Positions 21,901 through 32,564 of a stretch of DNA of 64,000 nucleotides are shown piece by piece. Position 1 is the stretch's first letter; each line of letters begins with the position of its first letter. Below the pieces are notes generated by a model, which did not search any database, was not told the DNA's origin, and worked only from the letters and a program-made list of their open reading frames with translations. Where the stretch lies: contig OX393549.1 in NCBI GenBank assembly GCA_947650365.1, positions 89,355,156-89,419,155 on the forward strand, read 5' to 3'. A program made the translations under genes and the position numbers. Source of the DNA: Chamaelirium japonicum. Its lineage: Eukaryota > Streptophyta > Magnoliopsida > Liliales > Melanthiaceae.

Positions 21901-24388
21901 AAAAAGAAAGGGAGAAAAGTACAAATCAGTCACACATACGGGCACAAGCAAATCAAGTCAATTCAAAAAAAAAGGGGGGCCTCGAGCCAAGGACCGCATC
22001 CTCCGTGACCTCCACGAAGTCAAAAAGACCGTTAAAGCAGTCACCGAGGTCAAGATCGGCAAGCAGAAGACGATCAAAGCAGGCTGCTCCTTGTCAACGC
22101 TAGTAGCTCGCCTTCCTCCTGTCGAACTCCAGAACGTCCATCTCGATGTCCTCTGAGCCGGCGTCGCCACCAGGAAAGCTCTCTCCGCCTCCAGCGCCCC
22201 ATGGTTGTCCAAGGAACATCCAGTCCGCCTCGCTCAGCCTACCTAGGTGCAACCTCGCCAGTCGCTTTGCTCCTGCGGTAGACCTCCTCGACGATCCAAT
22301 CGGGAAAGCACTCGAAGGGACGAGTCCTGCAAGAAGACAAAAAGTTTAAGTCAAATCAAGATGCACAGTCAATTCCAGAAGAAAAGACAGAACAAGTCAA
22401 AAAAAAAAAGGAGGTTTAGTCCAAAGAGAAAAAAAGCAGTTCAAGTCCAGAAGTCAAAGGAAAAAAAAAAAAAAGTCCCGAGGAAAAGCCGATCAAAATC
22501 AAGAAAAAAAAAAAAAAAAACGGAGCTGAGGCAGTAACCCTAAAGGGGACCATAGCCTCATGAAAAACCCGAAACCGGAGAAGGGTTGGCAGCCCCCTCC
22601 TTCCTTCAAAATCTACAAACCCATAGGGCCACAGCCTCATTCTCTCTTAAAACCCACAGTCCCCAAACGGGGTTGTGGTCTTCGAGCCGTGCAAAACGAG
22701 CCTCCCACCTCCGGCCGGCCACCACGTCGCCCAGCGCTCGGCCGCCACCTGCCGCGCCTCGCCGGAGCCATCTGCACCCGCAGCCGTCACTTGCCTGAGT
22801 TGCTCCACGTTCACCGCACCACCCGCAACTCCGCCCGATCTGCGCCTCGCGCACCTTCACCGCTCGGCCCTCGTTAGCTGCCGCCCACCACAGCCGGCCC
22901 GCCTAAGCCGCACCACAGCGGCCTTCGCAGCCGCTTGCGCTCACCATCGACGCCCGCTGCAACCCGGCTGCCTGCAAAACGCAGTGACCCGGCCACTAGC
23001 GCCACGTGCCGCTCTTGTGCCTGCGCACACCGCCGTGCCACCTCTGCGCACGCCGGCCACCGTCGCTGTTGTACCACTCGTGCTAGGCCGGCCACCGCTA
23101 GCTACTGCTGTCGTCGCTGTTATCGACACCGCAGCTGCATTTTGCCCCGCGACCGCCGCTGCCGCCGCTATTCTCCTGAGACCGACGCACCAAAAAAAAA
23201 AAGAAGAAGAAGAAGAAGCAGCCGAAAGGTGGCTGCCAGCCCCCCTTCGTTGAAGACCCCACAACCCCAAAGGTGGTGGAACCCGGTCAAAAGGGGGCCC
23301 AGCCCCTTCTTTTCCTTCAAGACCACCAGCCTCTTCCGGAAAAAACCCCCGCAGCCCCTAAAGGGCTGTTGCTGTTGCTGTTGCTTCTTCTTCGCTGAGA
23401 CCACATCGCCGCCCACCAACCACCCCGGCCCACGCGCCGCCATCCACCGGCCCGTGCCCGTGCTCCGCCTGCCGCGCCCCACGCGCGCCCAGCCCGCGCC
23501 CGCTGTCGGCCCGCGCCCCGCCGCCTGGCCGCTGCACCCCGGCCCGCGCGCTGCCATCCGTCGGCCGCCTCCTCGCCGCCGCCACAGCTGCCGCCTGCGC
23601 TGCCGCTGACCCCGCGGACCCGACGACAGAGACGAAGACGAAAAAAAAACCGAAAACCGGTGGAAAAAAAAATAAATAAATAAAATAAAAGCTATTTTTC
23701 ATTGACCCCCTATAAATAGACTTAATCGGTTATTGGGATAGAGATAAGATAACTCTCCCATCCCATGAATCTAGGGGTCTATATCCGATGGGCATCTGTA
23801 TCCGGTGCAACCACGGTTTCATAACAGAAGCCAAAGAAGAAAAAAAAAAGGAAAGTAAAAGAAAAAGAAAAGAAGGAGTAGGAAGAAGAAGGAAGGAACC
23901 TATCGCGTCTTCGACCACTCTGCCTCCTCCACTCGATGCGCCATCCGTGTCGTCACCATCATCGACCACGACAATCGGCTGCCACCATTGTGCTCCCGCA
24001 CCGAAGAGGGGCAACAACCCTCCGCCGAATCGCATCGCGGCCGTCCTCGCGCTCTCGTCGCCTTGCTGCCATGGGACTCCGCGCAGCGGCCGCCGTCAAC
24101 ATTCGCGCCATCCTCGAAGCAAAGGAAGTCCGCGACAACAAAGAAGATGAACAAAACCCTAGAAGAGGTCTTCGTCTCCAAGCCGCCAAAGACCTTTGTC
24201 TCCCGCGCTAGCAAAACATTGGGGGAAACGAAATGGCGAGGGTCATTATAAAGACCTAAATTCCGAGCGAACACGCAAGTCAAGTCCAAGCGCTATGCGT
24301 TTCCCGCAGGTGCACTTGAACTTGAGGGGGCATTTGTGGGCATCGAAATTAGCCCACGGGTTGGACCCGACCCGCATGCGAAACCTGG

Positions 24389-24520
24389 CCCACACACAAC
24401 GGCCCACATGCGCAACTCGGCCCACACACAACAGCCCGCATGCACAACTTGGCCCATACACAACGGCCCGCATGCGAAATTGGGCCCGCACACAAACGGC
24501 CTGCATGCGAACTCGGCCCG
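24389..24520 (+). repeat. 32-bp tandem repeat, about 4 copies
   Basis: Units cccacacacaacggcccgca with tgcgaaactcgg variants between. Copies differ by a few bases each. Confidence 0.8.
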
Positions 24521-24753
24521 CGTGCAAACTCAATTCGCGCGCCGAGGCCCAACTCAAAGCAAACGGGTCCCACCGGACCCGTAACTCAAACACAAAGAGG
24601 GGGGCCCACCGGCCCCCCCTCTTGAAAACCGTGCCCCCCTCCTCATGGAGAGATGGGGCCGGCCCTAAAAGAAAGGGAAAAAGAGAAAGAAAAAAAAAAG
24701 AAAAAGAAAAGAAAAGAAAAAAAAAATCAAAACCGCCTCGATGCGGGGGGAGG

Positions 24754-26348
24754 TGGCGTGGACGTCTACACAACCGTAGATCCGCGACGATCCCTCGATT
24801 CGACGGACAAGATGACGTCGTGTCGCCATGCGATCCGGAAGTTGCAAAGATGACGACACATCTTCAAAGATCAAGTCACATCTAGCCCATAACCACCCCA
24901 ACTAAAAAGGAGAGGATCGAGTTTGTTTCCCCAAATAAGGGAACAAAATCTTGATGGTTATGGGGGGAGATATTGGATGAAACAAAAAGATTTCAGCCAT
25001 ATCTCTCCCAACCTCTCCCCTTTGCCTATAAATAGAGGGGGTGGGGGAAGGCATCAAAGGTTCGAAGGCTGAAGACGAAAGATCTCCGCAAAAGAAGCTC
25101 CAACGCTCGAAGACCGAAGGCTTCACGAGGCACGGCAAGCACGTCCTACGGGAATCCTTGGCCCTTCAAGTCCTCATCAACATGAAGACCTTGCACTCGA
25201 AGATCACAGCTTCGACTCCTCGCACGAAGAAGAAAGCTTGGAGAAGAAGACCCGGAGTCATCATCACCCCGACTGCTCCAACGATCTTCATCAGCTCCGA
25301 AGACACCATAAGCAAAGGCCGGAGAAGAAGATCGAAGCCGACAACACCCGTCGTCTTCAACAAAGGCATCAACTCCTTGCACGAAGAAAAAAACCGGGAG
25401 AAGAAGGCCTGAAGCCGGTGCTATCCCTGCCGTCTTCGTCAACAAAAGCCGACGCTACAACCGTCGTGCGGAGATCGGTGCTACCCCCACCGTCTTCATC
25501 AACAAAAGCCGACGCTACAACCGTCGCACGGAGATCGGTGCTACACCCACCATCTCCACAAGAAACCTTCAACTCTGATCAAGCCAAATACGCCCGGAGA
25601 AGAAGCCAGTCGATGCCACAACCATCGAGGAAGCCGGAAGAATAAAGAAGCCCTGAAAAAGTAGTCATCGCCGTTCGAGAAGAAGATCGAGTCAAAGCTA
25701 AAGTCAAAGCCAACGCAAGAAGCCAAAGCAGACGCACCGGTAAAGCCCGCGCCAAAGCAATGCACGTGCCAAAGCCAAGCAACTACGCCGGTCACGAGCA
25801 AAGCATCGCACGTTCTAGCCGATACGACGCGAAGTCCGGAAGAACTAAAGCATCGCAAGTCTCTACCCGTCTACGTTCAAGCGCAAGCGCCAAAGCAAAG
25901 CAAAAGTCAGAGCCACGCCAAAGCCGAAAGCTAAAGCCAAAGCTGACGCCAAAAAATACGATCAACGCCGCGAACCGACGATCAAGGACGCCGAGGTCGA
26001 GCAAGGATCGAGGAAGACACGAAAACCGAGGAACGAAGCCCAAAGCCTCCCTAGCCGAGAAAGCGCGAAGCACGGACAGGACAAAATCAACGGCGGAAAC
26101 TCCTTAGCTTCTCAAAAACCCTCACCCTGTAAAGACCTCTGTCCTGGGCAACCCTTTCAGAGCTCTCACACGAATACCACGTGGAGACGCGGATCAAAGG
26201 AACCCTCCAGAGGATCTCTCCCACAATCTCCTGATCAAACATTCACCGCACCCGGACTCGCCACACCCGAGCCCCCGGGTCCCGGCACACTCTGTAAGCT
26301 TCGTGTGATCCGCAATAAAGACGACCTGTATCTTTTTCCGCGACCACA
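24754..26348 (+). repeat. Right LTR of element A
   Basis: 1595 bp, from tggcgtgg to gcgaccaca. TATA box tataaata at 25027-25034, where the middle LTR has its own at 11517-11524. The polyA-type block caataaagac is near its end. It ends exactly where similarity to the middle LTR stops and AT-rich flanking DNA begins. Confidence 0.9.
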
Positions 26349-26578
26349 ATGAGTAATTAAAATATTTTAATGATCCATACCGTTTAAAATGTTTATTCAT
26401 ACATGGATGTGTTATATTTTTAACATTTATTTCGACCATTTTCGGATTTGGCAAACGTTTTGACCGATTTTAGATTTGGTAAAAGTTTAGAGTGGGGGGA
26501 AGATTTGTATGGGCTTCTTGATCTCTGGAGAATTTTGGTGAGAGATCTTTGTAAGAGATTTAAGGAAGCCGTCGTTGG
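26349..26578. other. Flanking DNA right of A, no feature seen
   Basis: AT-rich, with a short repeated phrase (gaccatttt(c)ggatttggcaaa / gaccgattttagatttggtaaa, 26434-26484). No gene or TIR was recognised. Confidence 0.5.
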
Positions 26579-26757
26579 AGAACGATTTTGCTCTGACCTC
26601 CTTAACAAGGTGGGAGCATCACCCTCTCTTTGGTCCATTTCAAAGATATGTATGTCATTTTGTGCTATTTATCATGGTGAAATCACCAAAAATCCTTGAA
26701 CTGGACCAAGGAGAAAGAGGGTGATGCTCCAACCTCGAGTTGGAACAAAATCATTCA
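26579..26757. mobile_element. Foldback MITE downstream of the ERF gene
   Basis: Arms of about 65 bp: gaacgattttg...ggagcatcaccctctctttggtcc on the left and its diverged reverse complement on the right (ggaccaagg...gggtgatgctcc...caaaatcattc). The centre contains ggtgaaatcaccaaaaatcc. Related copies are at 30149-30383. The superfamily is not assigned and a TSD was not identified. Confidence 0.7.
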
Positions 26758-27264
26758 CCTGTTGGAGGGCTGGCTCGATGGTTTGTCCAGCCCTATTGTA
26801 TTTTCTTGATTTGATAGTAGATTTCTCCATGCGGCCGCAAACATATACCAAAGGCCGAACCACCTAAAATCTCTTTCTTGATTGATTTGCTTATTGCCTT
26901 TTTTTTTCTTCTTTTTTTTTTCTTGTGTTTAATTTAGTTGTTGAAGGTTTTGGTTGTGGAGGTTCAGCACACTAACAAATACAACAGTGACAGCAACAGC
27001 TACCATTACAGTCTATCAACACAACATTCTTCCTCTCTGGGATGGCAAGAAAAAAAAATAACCAGCAAACCAGGAGGATCAACAGTACATACACAACACT
27101 GAACACACTACACACTCATCAACCCAACTGCTGAAACACTGAAAGATCCCTTCACCTGAGCTCTCAACACAGACCTGCAGATGTCTAAAATCCCATCTGC
27201 AACAGCCAATGGATCGAGAGGTGGAACTGAAGAAGATCGAACATGGCTACAAGCTTGCAATGAA
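26758..27264 (-). other. Downstream flank and probable 3' UTR of the ERF gene
   Basis: No coding frame with a domain. The part next to the stop codon (about 27000-27264) is the likely 3' UTR. No strong poly(A) signal could be fixed by eye. Confidence 0.4.
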
Positions 27265-28305
27265 CTAGGAGAGGATCGAATCCCAGTCGATATCCCACGA
27301 AGGATACTTGCGCAGCACAAAGCTCTCCGATTCGTCCCACGGCACCTCCGTGAAGTCCAGCTGCTGCATTTCGGAGATCGGCGAAGACCCCGAGGAGGCG
27401 TCGTCGCCCTCCGACGAGCTCTCCGACTTGTAGCCCCCCAAATACTCGCAACCCAATTCTTCCTTGGCCGAGACGTCCTCGGCGGCGGCGGTACTGTCTC
27501 CGGCGGAGACGAGGTCCGGGGTGCCAGCGGCCAGCTTCGCCCCCTGCTTTGGCGAACTGCCCAAGCCCTGGCAAATGGCTAGGAGTTTGGCGTCGACGGA
27601 GGAGTGGAGGGGGCCGCCGGAGGCGGCCGCTCCGTCGTGCCGGAGGCTCGGGAAGTTGAGCCGCGCAAAGTCCCCGCGGAGCCGGTAGGCGGCCATGTCG
27701 TAGGCCAGGGCCGCCTCCTCGGCGGTGTCGAAGGTCCCGAGCCAGAGGCGGGTCCGGTTCTTGGGTAGCCGGATCTCGGCGACCCACTTCCCCCAGTGAC
27801 GCTGCCGCACCCCGCGGTAGAGTTTGGTGGGCTTCGACGGAGGAGGCGAGTTGGCGTGCTTCATCGGCTGGGGCCTCGGCCCGAGTGAGTCCGGGCGCTT
27901 GTGGAGGCTCTGCTGCTGCAACTGCCTCGCGGCCAGGAGCTGCTGCTGCTGATACTGCTGCAGCTGCTGGAATTGGATCTGAGCTTGGATCTGCTGGATC
28001 TGGGCGGGGCTGAGGTGGGTGAGCACGATCGGGCCCTGCCGGTCGAGACCCGGGTTACCCAGGCTGAGGAAGCCTTGGGGGGCCATGTGGGTGCTCGACG
28101 CCGAGGGCGAACAGCAATCCAAGCAGGGGGGTTGGTGAGAGGAGGAAGAAGGGTAGAGAGTAGGGGGAGGAGATGAAGAAGAAGAGGAGGAGGAGGGTGA
28201 AGCACTCTTGATAAAAGGCTCAAGTGCGTTCATGAGCTCCTCACTGAAGAAGGGGTCTGAAGAGAAGACCGGCCTGCTATTGTACATGTCTATAGCTGCC
28301 GCCAT
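27265..28305 (-). CDS. AP2/ERF transcription factor, RAP2.4/WIND (DREB A-6) type
   Basis: 346 residues, single coding exon, start MAAAIDMYN at 28305. The open frame extends upstream but without another ATG, and MAAAIDMY is the usual start of this family. The order is an N-terminal conserved part ([14 protein letters not shown], then [15 protein letters not shown]), a Ser-rich stretch (about 36-57), a Gln-rich activation-type stretch (about 101-135) and one AP2 domain (about 162-219). Beyond it lie an acidic C-terminus and the terminal motif [12 protein letters not shown]. The AP2 domain has [34 protein letters not shown] and [10 protein letters not shown], so Val14 and Leu19, as in subgroup A-6. 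It should be a nuclear DNA-binding regulator of GCC/DRE-type promoters, in this family linked to stress, light and wound responses. It is intact and the only supported host gene here. Confidence 0.95.
   Translation of the reverse strand: MAAAIDMYNSRPVFSSDPFFSEELMNALEPFIKSASPSSSSSSSSPPPTLYPSSSSHQPPCLDCCSPSASSTHMAPQGFLSLGNPGLDRQGPIVLTHLSPAQIQQIQAQIQFQQLQQYQQQQLLAARQLQQQSLHKRPDSLGPRPQPMKHANSPPPSKPTKLYRGVRQRHWGKWVAEIRLPKNRTRLWLGTFDTAEEAALAYDMAAYRLRGDFARLNFPSLRHDGAAASGGPLHSSVDAKLLAICQGLGSSPKQGAKLAAGTPDLVSAGDSTAAAEDVSAKEELGCEYLGGYKSESSSEGDDASSGSSPISEMQQLDFTEVPWDESESFVLRKYPSWDIDWDSILS
27649..27822 (-). other. AP2 DNA-binding domain of the ERF protein
   Basis: 58 residues with both conserved blocks: the YRG block with the three-strand sheet ([16 protein letters not shown], then RLWLGTF) and the RAYD block ([14 protein letters not shown]). 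No key residue is missing. Confidence 0.95.
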
Positions 28306-28453
28306 GAAATCCAATCAAGAGATGCAAGGGGGGGGGATCAGGGAATCAAGAGAGATCCGTAGAAAACCCACTTGGCTCTTGATCAATACAAAGAACAGGG
28401 AAATGGGTTCACGGAGACGAGGCTATATAGTGAAAAAGGTGGCCTCTTTGGAT

Positions 28454-28706
28454 CTACAGACAATTTAAAAAAAAAAAAAAAAAAAACGAAAAGAAAACAG
28501 CCTGAAGGGTATATAAAAACAAACCCTTTGAGCCGATTAAATCTAAAAAAAAATTAAAAAGTTGCTAAAAAAAAATCAAAAACACAGGAGAAAAAAAGAA
28601 TCTGGATCTCTGTTCTGGAACCTCTGGATCCCTAGAAGAACCCTTCTAATCTCTCGAAAAGAAGGCAGAAGATCGCAGAGAGGTGAGGAGGGAGGAGAAC
28701 ACAAAC
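28454..28706 (-). other. Inferred 5'-UTR intron of the ERF gene
   Basis: On the minus strand, GCAG|GTTTGT at 28707/28706 looks like a splice donor. A long T-rich tract followed by TGTCTGTAG|ATC at 28454/28453 looks like an acceptor. Removing 253 bp leaves a leader with no upstream ATG in either exon. Inference from motifs only. Confidence 0.5.
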
Positions 28707-28767
28707 CTGCGCGGCTTCGATTCTACCGAGGGGTCTCTCAGCCTCACAGACGGCGGCGGCGGCGGAG

Positions 28768-28790
28768 GTGGTGGTGGTGGTGGTGGTGGA
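28768..28790. repeat. (GGT)n / (ACC)n microsatellite in the ERF leader
   Basis: A ggcggcggc run passes into about eight ggt units, within the inferred first leader exon. Confidence 0.85.
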
Positions 28791-28830
28791 GCGTTCTCTC
28801 TGATGAGAGGGGTTGGGCGTTGAGGTGGGT

Positions 28831-28838
28831 TTATATAA
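28831..28838 (-). promoter_or_regulatory. Probable TATA box of the ERF gene
   Basis: On the minus strand ctttatataaaccc, about 525 bp before the start codon and 125 bp before the inferred splice donor. Transcription would start near 28800-28810. Confidence 0.55.
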
Positions 28839-28870
28839 AGCCCTCGTCTCCATCCCTCGTCGCTTCTGCT

Positions 28871-28969
28871 GACGTCGTGCGCCCACAAAAAAGGATCCTG
28901 CCAATGGTTGGGCCACACGTGTATGGAGGAACCGGCAGGTGTTGGTGACCGACGGTTGTGTAACACGTG
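28871..28969 (-). promoter_or_regulatory. ERF promoter motifs: C-box, two G-boxes, DRE core
   Basis: GACGTC at 28871-28876, ACACGTGT around CACGTG at 28916-28921, ACCGAC (DRE/CRT core) at 28948-28953 and CACGTG in aacacgtgt at 28964-28969, all within 140 bp upstream of the TATA box. G-box/ABRE and DRE cores are known stress-responsive sites. Function here is inferred from motif and position. Confidence 0.45.
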
Positions 28970-28974
28970 TCTCA

Positions 28975-29555
28975 TAGCTATTGGTCTGAGTTCATTGACC
29001 GAACCCGGACCACAAACCGAAGCATTTTAACCACCGGTGGGCTGACCATGGTTACTCTCCTAATTAGTGTTCAACCCTACAAGACGCCAAAAAAAAAGGG
29101 AGTGCATCTATCATTGCCTAGTGAGGACAAAAGATCGTCGATTGCGGCGCGTGGGAGGGGGGGGTCTTTTGGACTCCATCACGAAGCCGAAACCCCACGC
29201 CTTTCCTCAACTTTCCACGCAACGCATGATTCCTTCTTCCTTCTTCACTCTCTGGCACTCAGCACTGCACCCGGTCCGGACCGTAGGTCCGGTTCTCTTG
29301 AATGAGAAAAGACGGCACCGGTTCGGCTCCAACCGTCGCTTAATGTAACCGTTGACCGCTGAGTCACACATTACGACAATGTGGTTGGCGGAGTGGGACC
29401 CACCCGCACGTAGATGCCTGAGAGGGTGAAAAAACGGGTTGTGCGGGGCGTGGGTGAGAAAAACTTCATTATAACCGTGATGCAAGTATCACCGTCCAAT
29501 GAGAACACAGTGGAGGTGAATGTGATTCACCCGTCCTCGTCCTCCATCAATCTTG
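28975..29555. other. Distal upstream region of the ERF gene
   Basis: No ORF with a domain and no clear transposon. Moderately GC-rich; ends where the AT-rich MITE begins. Confidence 0.4.
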
Positions 29556-29990
29556 GATTTATAACCCCTGTAAATTAATATTTATATATAAACTTTTTAA
29601 ATCATCCAATATTTACATGCCGATCGCTATAATTAGTTGGCATCCAAAATAAAAAAATATTTTTAAAATATTCTTTCATTCGACTATTATTTTATTAATA
29701 TAAAGAGAAAATAATCGATTTATTAATGATTTTAATTATTTAAAATAGCATCTTTATTGAACATGGACTTAATTCAAAACAAACACAGACATAACCTATA
29801 TCTAACTTGAGTCTAATCCGAATAATTCTCACATTGGAGGAATATTTACAGAGTTTAGGTAAAATATCAAGGATGAAATCAAAAATATTCTCTCATTTTG
29901 GATGTCAGCTAGCTATAAAGGTTAATATGAAATGTTTGAATGAATGAGAGGTTTATATATAAATATTATTTTTATAGGTGTTTATATGTA
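29556..29990. mobile_element. AT-rich MITE with inverted ends upstream of the ERF gene
   Basis: Left end ttataacccctgtaaattaatatttatatataaac pairs with right end gtttatatataaatatt...ataggtgttta. Inner arms (ttggcatccaaaata against ttttggatgtcagc) also pair. Length about 435 bp, AT-rich, non-coding. TSD not resolved. Confidence 0.55.
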
Positions 29991-30148
29991 AATAGAGAAG
30001 ATTGTAAGGGTTGATTTGTAAAAAATCTTTAAATCTTTTACACCATCGGTTGCACGCTGCCACGTCAATCGGGTTGAGCGGAATCTAAAAACTTCAGACT
30101 GAACAGCATTTCTCTTGGAGCAAAAGTCATGCTAATGACTATGATGAT

Positions 30149-30383
30149 GAAATAACCAAAAACCCTTGAAATTGACCGATGAAAGGGTGACGTTCTAATT
30201 TCAATCTTTCGGGGGAATGATTTTTTTTCCAAACTCTGTAAGGAGGTTGAAACATCCTCCTCTAGTCCGGGGTATATATGTCAGTTTACATTATTTGTTA
30301 TGGAGGAAGATCTTGAAATGGACCAATGAGAGAGAGTGGGTGATGTCCCGAACTCTTTAAGGAGTCGGAACAAAATCGTTCCT
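30149..30383. mobile_element. Two fragments of the same MITE family as 26579-26757
   Basis: 30149-30220 resembles the right half of the 26579 MITE (gaaataaccaaaaacccttgaaattgacc...). 30212-30383 is a fuller copy with inverted arms ending in ggaacaaaatcgttcc. The ERF gene thus lies between copies of one MITE family. Confidence 0.6.
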
Positions 30384-30917
30384 GTGGTCGGCAGGTTGAC
30401 CCGGGTTAGAGACTAACCACCTGACCCGAACCGGACGGTCAAGGGGCTGGGTACGCGGGTGGGTGCGGATGGGGAGAGACGTCGCGTGGAAGGGAGGCGT
30501 TAGGAAAAGGTACGGCGTCCGACGTGGACAGCACCTAGGGATGCGTGGGCGCAATGAATGGCTGGCAGTTGCGTCGTCGGGTGAGTGAGTGGGAGGTCGT
30601 GAGGGAATCTCCCGCGTTCAGACACACACCGTATCGTACACCAAAACGCGTGGGCTTTGCAGGAGGCGCACATGGTGACACTTGTACATGAAACTGAGCA
30701 CTGCTATTTGAACATAAGAAGGGACACACAGCGGACATAATGCCGATGTGGCGGGGCGCACCGGTCAGCACTCACCGCTCAGTGCCTCGGCCGTCATATC
30801 TAGAGCTGGCCGATTTCCCCCACGTCGGGCACTAGGTCCCAATTCATGTCCCGTTGAATGTTGGTAGTATTTTATAAGAGAGAACAAAATCTTGGAATTT
30901 GGATTTTTTTTTTTTTG
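30384..30917. other. Intergenic DNA, no feature supported
   Basis: GC-rich to about 30840, then T-rich. Frames at 30357-30771 on the minus strand are short and without domain. Confidence 0.4.
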
Positions 30918-31640
30918 ATAAATTACACTTTGACCCCCGAAGTTTAGGTTAAAAATACTTAACCCCTTGTAGTTTTAAAACTATATTTTATCTCCCTACA
31001 ATTCAGTTTTGATTAGGGGTGGCAATGGGTCGGGTCGGGCCGGGTTGAGACATATGTATAAGGGCAAAACACCCAATCGGAACCCGACCCGTTTAATAAA
31101 CGGGTCAAAAACTTAAACCCAAACCCGACCCGCCTAATAAACGGGTTGACCCGACCCGACCCGTTTACTAAACGGGTCGGGTCGTGTCGGGTCGGGCTGG
31201 CTCGGGTTGGGTCAACAGAACCCATGTAAACCTGTAGGGTTGGGTAAAGACCAGTCGGATTGGGCCGGGTTTGATCAGGTTGGGTCGGGTTGGTTCGGGT
31301 TGGCTCGGGTCGGGTCGGGTTGACACGACCCATTTGTTAAACGGGTCAAGTCGGGTCAATCGGGTTATAAGTACAAACCCGAACCCGACCCATTAAATAA
31401 ACGGGTCAATCGGGTTGACCCGTTTATGACCCGAACCCGTTTAGGCCAAACCCAAACCCGCTAACTTCGAGTCGGGTTAGCGGGTCGGGTCAAGAATTGC
31501 CACCCCTAGTTTTGATCGGTCGAAAATTACCAAATGATTTGACAAAGGGGGTATTCTGCTAACATTTCAAGCGTTAGGGTACGATTTGAAACAAAATAAA
31601 CTACAAGAAAGTTAAGTGTTCTTGAGCTAAACTTCATGAG
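30918..31640. mobile_element. MITE with tacactttgacccc-type ends, split by a hAT MITE
   Basis: Left part gataaattacactttgaccc...gaagtttaggttaaaaatacttaacccctt and right part, read in reverse, tgaagtttagctcaagaacacttaac. About 220 bp of the element itself remain around the insertion 31014-31508. The same family occurs at 42130-42340 and 42665-42920. Confidence 0.65.
31014..31508. mobile_element. hAT-type MITE with GGGTCGGG arrays
   Basis: 495 bp, starts taggggtggcaa and ends ttgccacccccta-like (ttgccacccct-a). The 8-bp target duplication gttttgat is at 31006-31013 and 31509-31516, as expected for hAT. The interior is built of degenerate (g)ggtcgggt and acccgacccg units on opposite strands in the two halves, so it can fold on itself. 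Confidence 0.9.
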
Positions 31641-31949
31641 GGTTTTTCCGGAATGGCCCCCAACTCTGCCGTATTGCTTGGAATGGACCCGACTGCTTTT
31701 TTGTATCATTTTTCTGACCACATATATTTGTTGTGACTAAAGTACCCTCGTAAAGTTAAAAAGTCTTCACCTCCAATTCTAAAGGGACTTCACCTTCAAA
31801 TTTCTCCCATAATCTCAATCGATAGACGCTTTCGCCAATTAGATACATAAATCAACTACCCAGTTCACCGGATCTACAAGTAGTTGTCCGATTTCAATTG
31901 TGATCCATCCTTATCTTGTACGATTCCAAATTTCGACGAACATTGACCG

Positions 31950-32405
31950 ATTTCAAAGGTGATTCATACTCATTTTTGCCCATTAGATCCCCCAATAGAA
32001 GGTCAAGTATCCAATTTCAAAAAAGATCTATCCCCATCTTCGCCCATTATATCTCCTAATAGAAGCTCAAGTATCTGATTTCAAGGGGAACCTATCCTTA
32101 TCTTCACCCATTAGATCCCCCAATAGAACCTCAAATATCCGATTCAAAGGGGATCCGTCCTCACCTTCGCCCATTAGATTCCCCAATAAAAGCTCAAATA
32201 TCCTAAGGGGATCTATCCTCATCTTCGCCCGATAGATCCCTCAATAGAAGCTCAAATATCCAATTTCAAAGGGGATCTATCCTCATCTTTGCTCGATAGA
32301 TCCCTCAATAGAAGCTCAAATATCCGATTTCAAAAGGGATCCGTCCTCATCTTCACCCATTAGATTCCCCAAAAAAACCTCAAGTATCCGATTTTCAAAC
32401 GAGAT
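31950..32405 (+). repeat. 64-bp minisatellite, about 7 copies
   Basis: Units of the type (g)atttcaaaggggatc(t/c)atcctcatcttcgcc followed by attagatcccccaatagaagctcaaatatcc. Copies are diverged at 10-20 percent by eye and one has an internal deletion. Confidence 0.85.
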
Positions 32406-32564
32406 CATATACAAGGCTCGCTGAAGCTTCAAGTAATCGTCCAAGAAATAAAACCCTAAATCTTCTAAATCCACCATTTTATAGCTTGCAAGTATCATGC
32501 TCCTTAAATGAAGCCAAATGTTCATAGCTATTTCTTGTTGTGTAGTAAAATTTGAGGCACACTA

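Larger units (their letters stand above)
20536..24753 (+). other. Non-coding 3' region of A
   Basis: About 4.2 kb after the pol remnant. The first 40 bases match the region after pol in C. Contents are A-rich runs (20559-20574, 22400-22520), a 96-bp repeat (21713-21900), a GC-rich Pro/Ala-type stretch (about 22670-23620), a TATA-like motif at 23711-23718, a 32-bp repeat (24389-24520) and the purine tract before the LTR (24744-24753). Several frames of 80-230 codons exist on both strands, but all are low complexity and none shows a known domain. Confidence 0.7.
1..26348 (+). mobile_element. Element A: tandem non-autonomous Tat-type LTR retrotransposon
   Basis: The window opens in the 3' end of one internal region (1-64). 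An LTR follows (65-67 plus 11247-12886, split by element B), then a whole internal region (12887-24753) and a second LTR (24754-26348). The end of the first internal region and the end of the second (24687-24753) are nearly the same, including the A/G-rich run and the gcgggggg tract before TG. The order internal-LTR-internal-LTR implies a multimer with a shared LTR, whose left end lies outside the window. The two LTRs differ by a few percent, so A is older than B. The internal region has a Tat-lineage Gag but no protease, RT, RNase H or integrase. The outer TSD cannot be tested because the left end is missing. Five bases after the right LTR are atgag. Confidence 0.85.

Noticed and set aside
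24196..24885. 229-codon plus-strand frame at the end of A
   Set aside because: Crosses the 32-bp repeat, the purine tract and the LTR border, so it is not a gene.
27181..27787. Frames on both strands inside the ERF gene
   Set aside because: They overlap the AP2 gene in other phases; high GC content keeps them open by chance.
28306..28314. Extension of the ERF frame to 28314
   Set aside because: The extra codons begin with TTG; the first ATG in frame is at 28305 and matches the usual family start.
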